Source of the DNA: an uncultured Oscillospiraceae bacterium
Lineage (GTDB): Bacteria; Bacillota; Clostridia; Oscillospirales; Oscillospiraceae
Assembly (NCBI GenBank): GCA_934589145.1
Contig: CAKTNW010000058.1
Coordinates: forward strand, 1-9,034
Reading direction: 5' to 3'
Length of the DNA: 9,034 nucleotides
Below are positions 5,967 through 9,034 of this stretch, one piece after another. The position numbers and the translations under genes were made by a program. The notes below the pieces were generated by a model. That model had not been told where the DNA came from, did no database searches, and saw only the letters and a list, made by a program, of their open reading frames with translations. The first letter of the stretch is position 1. Every line of letters begins with the position of its first letter.

Positions 5967-7370
5967 ATGGCCGAAAAACGCAGTATCTGTCTCATCAACG
6001 ATTCCTTCCCGCCGGTGATCGACGGCGTGGCCAACGCGGTCACCAACTATGCCTCCGTGATCCAGCGGGACTATGGCGACGCCACCGTGGTGACGCCCTA
6101 CTATCCCGACGCCGACGACAGCGCCTATCCCTTCCCGGTGCTGCGCTATCCCAGCATCGACATGACCAAGCTGGTGGGCTACCGGGCGGGCTTTCCCCTG
6201 TCGGCGGAGCTGATGGAGCAGGTAGAGGGCCGCCATATCGACCTGATCCACAGCCACTGTCCCGTCACCTCCATGGTGCTGGCCCGGATGCTGCGCCAGA
6301 GGCTGAATGTCCCGCTGGTGTTCACCTATCACACCAAGTTCGATATCGACATCGCCAACGCCATCCACAGTAAGCTGCTGCAGGAGGCGTCCATCAAGCT
6401 CCTGGTGGAGAACATCTCCTCCTGCGACGAGGTGTGGACGGTCAGCCGCGGCGCGGGAGAGAACCTGCGCTCCCTGGGCTATCAGGGGGACTATATCGTC
6501 ATGCCCAACGGCGTGGACTTCCCCGCCGGCCGGGTGAGCGAGGAGAAGGCCCGGGCCGTAGGGGAGGGCCTCGACCTGCCGGACGGCGTGCCGCTGTTCC
6601 TGTTCGTGGGCCGCATGATGTGGTACAAGGGCCTGCGGATCATTCTGGACGCCCTGAAGAAGCTGAAGGATGAGGGCCGGGACTTCCGCATGGTGTTCGT
6701 GGGCAAGGGTACCGACGGCGACGCCGTCCGGGCCTATGCCGAAGAACTGAATCTGTGCGACAAGGTGTTCTTCCTGGCCCCCTGCTATGACCGGGAGATC
6801 ATCCGGGCCTGGTACTGCCGGGCCGACCTGTTCCTGTTCCCCTCCACCTTCGACACCAACGGCCTTGTGGTGCGCGAGGCGGCGGCCTGCGGCCTGCCCA
6901 GCGTGCTGATCGCCGGAAGCTGCGCCGCCGAGGATGTCACCGACGGGCGCAACGGCTTCTTCATTGAGGAGAACGCCGACTCCATGGCGGCCATGCTGCG
7001 CCGCCTGATCCCCCAGCGTGACCTGATGTGCCGGGTGGGCGAAAATGCCCAGAAGGAAATTTATATCTCCTGGGATGACTCCATCGCCAACGCCTGCCGC
7101 CGGTACGAGGTGGTGCTGGACAACTTCCGCCGGGGGCTGTACCCCGTCCATGACAGCCGCACCGACGAGCTGCTGCGGGGCACGGCGGAGTATCTGGACG
7201 CCGTCAACCGCGTCCGGGCCGCCCGGGATCAGCTTCGTGCCGCCATGGACGAGGATGTCCGCCAGTGGCACGACGAGGTGCAGGAGAACCGCCTCCGGGC
7301 CCAGGAAAACCGGGAGAAGCTCCAGGAGAAGCTGACGCAGCTCCGTCAGCGGATCGACCGGTATCTGTAA
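5967..7370 (+). CDS. GT4-family glycosyltransferase, possible diacylglycerol glycosyltransferase
   Basis: A GT-B fold, retaining glycosyltransferase of 467 residues. The N-terminal Rossmann domain opens with NDSFPPVIDGVANAV (11-25), the glycine-rich acceptor-side loop, followed by HSHCP (95-99) and YHTKFD (121-126). The donor domain begins near VMPNGVD (178-184) and FVGRMMWYKG (213-222). The nucleotide-sugar motif FPSTFDTNGLVVREAAACG (291-309) reads D296-x7-E304 instead of the usual E-x7-E. Residues about 404-466 form a charged, Arg/Glu/Gln-rich helix with likely coiled-coil character, absent from minimal GT4 enzymes. Motifs resemble glucosyl- and mannosyl-diacylglycerol synthases and related lipid glycosyltransferases, suggesting a membrane-surface role in glycolipid synthesis; acceptor and sugar cannot be read from sequence. 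No transmembrane segment or signal peptide is visible. AAAGGAG lies 8 nt before the start. The gene has no terminator and is followed by degV in the same direction. Confidence 0.85.
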   Translation: MAEKRSICLINDSFPPVIDGVANAVTNYASVIQRDYGDATVVTPYYPDADDSAYPFPVLRYPSIDMTKLVGYRAGFPLSAELMEQVEGRHIDLIHSHCPVTSMVLARMLRQRLNVPLVFTYHTKFDIDIANAIHSKLLQEASIKLLVENISSCDEVWTVSRGAGENLRSLGYQGDYIVMPNGVDFPAGRVSEEKARAVGEGLDLPDGVPLFLFVGRMMWYKGLRIILDALKKLKDEGRDFRMVFVGKGTDGDAVRAYAEELNLCDKVFFLAPCYDREIIRAWYCRADLFLFPSTFDTNGLVVREAAACGLPSVLIAGSCAAEDVTDGRNGFFIEENADSMAAMLRRLIPQRDLMCRVGENAQKEIYISWDDSIANACRRYEVVLDNFRRGLYPVHDSRTDELLRGTAEYLDAVNRVRAARDQLRAAMDEDVRQWHDEVQENRLRAQENREKLQEKLTQLRQRIDRYL

Positions 7371-7376
7371 AAAAGC

Positions 7377-7405
7377 TTGCGGTATGGGCCGCGTTATGAT
7401 ACCAT
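7377..7405 (+). promoter_or_regulatory. Candidate promoter of the degV-type gene
   Basis: TTGCGG (7377-7382), a 17-base spacer and TACCAT (7400-7405) begin six bases after the glycosyltransferase stop, 50 bases before the ATG at 7456. The -10 is a weak match; the overlapping TATGAT (7395-7400) has too short a spacer. With no terminator after the glycosyltransferase gene, read-through from upstream is also likely. Confidence 0.45.
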
Positions 7406-7455
7406 AAAGATATCCCGCCCGCTTCCGGGCATAGAATCAAAAGGAACAAAGACAT

Positions 7456-8307
7456 ATGAATATAAAAATTTCCGCAGACAGCACCTGCGACCTGTCCCCC
7501 GAGCTGATCGCCCGCTATGACATCGGCATCTCGCCCCTGTACATCGTCCGGGACGGCGAATCCCTGGTGGACGGCGTGGACATCACCCCCGACGAGATCT
7601 ACGCCCATGTAGAGAAAGGCGGCAGCATGTGCTCCACGGCGGCGGTGTCGGTGTACGACTATGAGAAGTTCTTCCGCAAGGAGCTGGAAAGCGCCGACGC
7701 GGTGGTACACTTCCACATCTCCGGCGAGATGTCCGCCTGCTATCAGAACGCCTGCATCGCGGCGGCGGAGGTGGGTAACGTCTACCCCGTGGACGCCCGC
7801 AATCTCTCCACCGGCATCGGCCTGCTGGTGCTGGAGGCGGCGGAGCTGGCCCGGAAGGGTGAGCTGACCGCCCAGGAGATTCAGGAGCGGATGAACCAGC
7901 GGCGGGAGCTGCTGGACGTCAGCTTCGTGGTGGAGCAGTTGGGCTATCTCCGCAAGGGCGGCCGCTGCTCCAGCGTGGCGGCCCTGGGCGCCAACATGCT
8001 GTCTCTCCGGCCCTGCATCCAGGTGAAGGACGGCAAGATGGGCGTGGGCAAGAAGTACCGGGGCGCCTACCAGAAGTGCCTGCTGCAATATGTGAAGGAG
8101 CGCCTGGAGGGCCGCGACGACATCGACCTCCACCGCATTTTCATCACCGAGTCCGGCGGCTTCACGCCGGAGGAGGTGGCCGAGGTAGAGGCGGCGGTGC
8201 GGAGCTATCAGCCCTTTGAAGAGGTGCTGCACACCCGCGCCGGCTGCACGGTCTCCAGCCACTGCGGGCCCCGCACCCTGGGCATTCTGTACTTCCACAC
8301 GAAATGA
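7456..8307 (+). CDS. DegV-family fatty-acid-binding protein (FakB-like)
   Basis: DegV/FakB proteins bind one fatty acid and present it to the kinase FakA, which makes acyl-phosphate for membrane lipid synthesis from exogenous fatty acids. The 283 residues are full family length, opening with ISADSTCDLSPEL (5-17). Family landmarks are CSTAAVS (59-65), HISGEMSACYQNA (87-99), DARNLSTGIG (113-122), GYLRKGGR (163-170) and SSHCGPRTLGI (267-277). Positions expected to hold the carboxylate are filled: S60/T61, S89, R170 and H269. The protein is predicted soluble with no signal peptide. The ribosome site AAAAGGAA lies about 10 nt before the ATG. It follows the glycosyltransferase gene with an 85-bp gap containing a candidate promoter and ends in a terminator whose stem includes its stop codon. 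No fakA kinase gene is in the window, and Clostridia usually carry several DegV paralogues with different fatty-acid preferences, so the ligand is unknown. Confidence 0.93.
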   Translation: MNIKISADSTCDLSPELIARYDIGISPLYIVRDGESLVDGVDITPDEIYAHVEKGGSMCSTAAVSVYDYEKFFRKELESADAVVHFHISGEMSACYQNACIAAAEVGNVYPVDARNLSTGIGLLVLEAAELARKGELTAQEIQERMNQRRELLDVSFVVEQLGYLRKGGRCSSVAALGANMLSLRPCIQVKDGKMGVGKKYRGAYQKCLLQYVKERLEGRDDIDLHRIFITESGGFTPEEVAEVEAAVRSYQPFEEVLHTRAGCTVSSHCGPRTLGILYFHTK

Positions 8308-8348
8308 CAAAGAAAGAACACCCCCACGGGGGTGTTCTTTCTTTGTCA
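8305..8348 (+). terminator. Intrinsic terminator of the degV-type gene, overlapping its stop codon
   Basis: A perfect 21-bp inverted repeat (8305-8325 with 8328-8348) begins with the TGA stop itself. The GC-rich heart is CCCCC/GGGGG, with an A-rich stretch before and a T-rich stretch after. It is a symmetric layout that can stop transcription in both directions. In practice the loop would open to about four bases. Confidence 0.88.
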
Positions 8349-8453
8349 GTGAAGAGTGAAGAGAGAAACGTGAAGAACTTCGGTGTGCCGCAGTGCGGCA
8401 CAATTAAAATCATGCCGCCTGCGGCGGCATACCACAACTTTTCACTCTTCACT
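8348..8453. repeat. Branched hairpin element with GAAGAGTGA-type ends
   Basis: AGTGAAGAGTGAA (8348-8360) is the exact reverse complement of 8441-8453; wobble and normal pairs (8361-8363 with 8438-8440) extend the stem to 16 bp. Enclosed are two perfect 8-bp GC hairpins with 3-base loops: 8384-8391/8395-8402 and 8412-8419/8423-8430. The whole can fold as a three-way junction. TTTTCACTC recurs at 8439-8447 and 8460-8468. I see no reading frame. Iterated GTGAAGAGTGAA-type ends are common between genes in Oscillospiraceae (recalled, not checked), so a non-autonomous mobile repeat is the best guess. Confidence 0.55.
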
Positions 8454-8468
8454 TTTATCTTTTCACTC

Positions 8469-8502
8469 AGCAAAAGAGGACGCCAAAGCGTCCTCTTTTG
8501 CT
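8469..8502 (-). terminator. Intrinsic terminator of the DUF1836 gene
   Basis: A perfect 15-bp stem (8469-8483 with 8488-8502, loop CAAA) begins one base beyond the stop of the leftward gene. Read leftward the 3' arm carries CCTCTTTTGCT, so the T tract lies inside the stem. The A and T tracts make it potentially bidirectional. Confidence 0.8.
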
Positions 8503-8503
8503 G

Positions 8504-9034
8504 TTATTCCGGTTCTCTTAATGCCACGGCCTCCTCGGTGAAGGGGGTGTCCTGCAGGTCCAGCAGCTTGGTGGTCAGCAGGCGGGAGAAGTTGGTCATC
8601 ACCCCCGTGGACAGCACAAAGCTGTTCACGTCCGCCTGATCCGCCGTGTCCGCCGCCAGAAGCTGGGCGGCCATGCCCTCCACCATGGACACGAAGATCC
8701 GGGCCGAGTCGGTATACTGCTCCACAAAGGCCTCATAGGTCTTTTTGACCTCCTCCTCCGTCAGTCCGTTGGGCAGGATCTTCTGGATCTCCGACATGGT
8801 CAGGCTCTGCTTCAATGCGCAGATCATGATGAGATAGGCGATGTGGATGCGGTTATACTTCTTCTTTTCCGGCGCGGGCATCAGCTTCATGCGCACATAG
8901 TTGTTGATGGCGCTGGTGGTAATGATCTGCTCCTCCTTCTCCTTCTTGGGCAGGAACGGCAGATACCGGCTCAGCAGCGTCAGCACCTGATCCATATAAA
9001 GGCCCAGCGTGGGGATCTGCTCCCATGTGGGCAG
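8504..9034 (-). CDS. DUF1836 domain-containing protein (partial, 5' end beyond window)
   Basis: The last 176 residues are visible. The frame stays open to the right edge with LPTWEQIPTLGLYMDQVLTL, so an internal Met at 8995 is not the start. The segment LYMDQV...ITTSAINNYVRMKLMP..KKKYNRIHIAYLIMICALKQSLTMSEIQKIL is characteristic of DUF1836, a Firmicutes family with a MerR-like winged-helix appearance: a helix that recognises DNA (TTSAINNYVRMKLM) followed by a YxRxHIAYL helix. A DNA-binding regulator is plausible but unproven. The C-terminal half (from about EEVKKTYEAFVEQ) is helical and ends in a polar tail, LREPE. Only a short N-terminal piece should be missing. It converges on the degV-type gene; the two families are often neighbours in Clostridia (recalled, not checked). 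The promoter lies outside the window. Confidence 0.87.
   Translation of the reverse strand: MPTWEQIPTLGLYMDQVLTLLSRYLPFLPKKEKEEQIITTSAINNYVRMKLMPAPEKKKYNRIHIAYLIMICALKQSLTMSEIQKILPNGLTEEEVKKTYEAFVEQYTDSARIFVSMVEGMAAQLLAADTADQADVNSFVLSTGVMTNFSRLLTTKLLDLQDTPFTEEAVALREPE

Noticed and set aside
5847..7271. 474-codon open frame on the minus strand
   Set aside because: Antisense to the glycosyltransferase gene, with low-complexity Val/Gly/His/Gln-rich translation and no domain; it also crosses two good promoters.
7417..7430. Small GCCCG/CGGGC hairpin in the degV leader
   Set aside because: Only 5 bp with a 4-base loop and no T tract or ligand-binding-like structure; common by chance at this GC content.
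7204..8403. 399-codon open frame on the minus strand
   Set aside because: Antisense to the degV-type gene and the glycosyltransferase end; it would run through the degV terminator and promoter.
8348..8470. Possible CRISPR array
   Set aside because: The repeated TTTTCACTC units are too short and irregular, and there are no equal-length spacers; the pattern is an inverted repeat with internal hairpins.

Overview
The window reads as chromosome of a high-GC, Gram-positive Clostridia bacterium, most likely from the Oscillospiraceae/Ruminococcaceae group of gut anaerobes. This rests on strong AGGAGG-type ribosome sites, strong G/C bias at third codon positions, DegV/FakB and DUF1836 genes side by side, and GAAGAGTGA-rich intergenic elements. 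The left end (about 1-761) is different: lower in GC and carrying a gene typical of Tn1549/CTn-type integrative and conjugative elements (ICEs). The organism assignment is inference; no rRNA or other marker gene is present.

Left end, 1-782. A partial helix-turn-helix, replication-initiator-like ICE gene runs leftward off the window. Behind it lie about 370 bp without a convincing gene. This stretch holds a long-range leader hairpin ending in a T tract, a leftward terminator, a second hairpin, a pair of 11-bp tandem repeats and a 10-bp inverted repeat around an AT-rich core. The last two look like integrase arm-type and core-type sites, which would put the element boundary about 20-80 bp past the end of uvrC.

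Chromosomal part, 783-9034. uvrC (leftward) and a NudC-type Nudix gene (rightward) diverge from back-to-back promoters. The Nudix gene converges on recG (leftward), and the gap holds a terminator and a multi-hairpin element. recG diverges from a GT4 glycosyltransferase gene, which is followed in the same direction by a degV/fakB-type gene. That gene converges on a DUF1836 gene cut by the right edge. The last gap has a terminator at each end and a branched, repeat-like hairpin element between them.

Functionally, uvrC (nucleotide excision repair) and recG (replication fork rescue) are genome-maintenance genes around a nucleotide or RNA-cap housekeeping hydrolase. The glycosyltransferase and DegV-type protein suggest a membrane-lipid theme (glycolipid synthesis and fatty-acid delivery), but that link is inference. 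I see no CRISPR array, tRNA, rRNA or insertion sequence. I also see no clearly new multi-gene system; the most unusual material is non-coding, namely the ICE end and the two structured intergenic elements.
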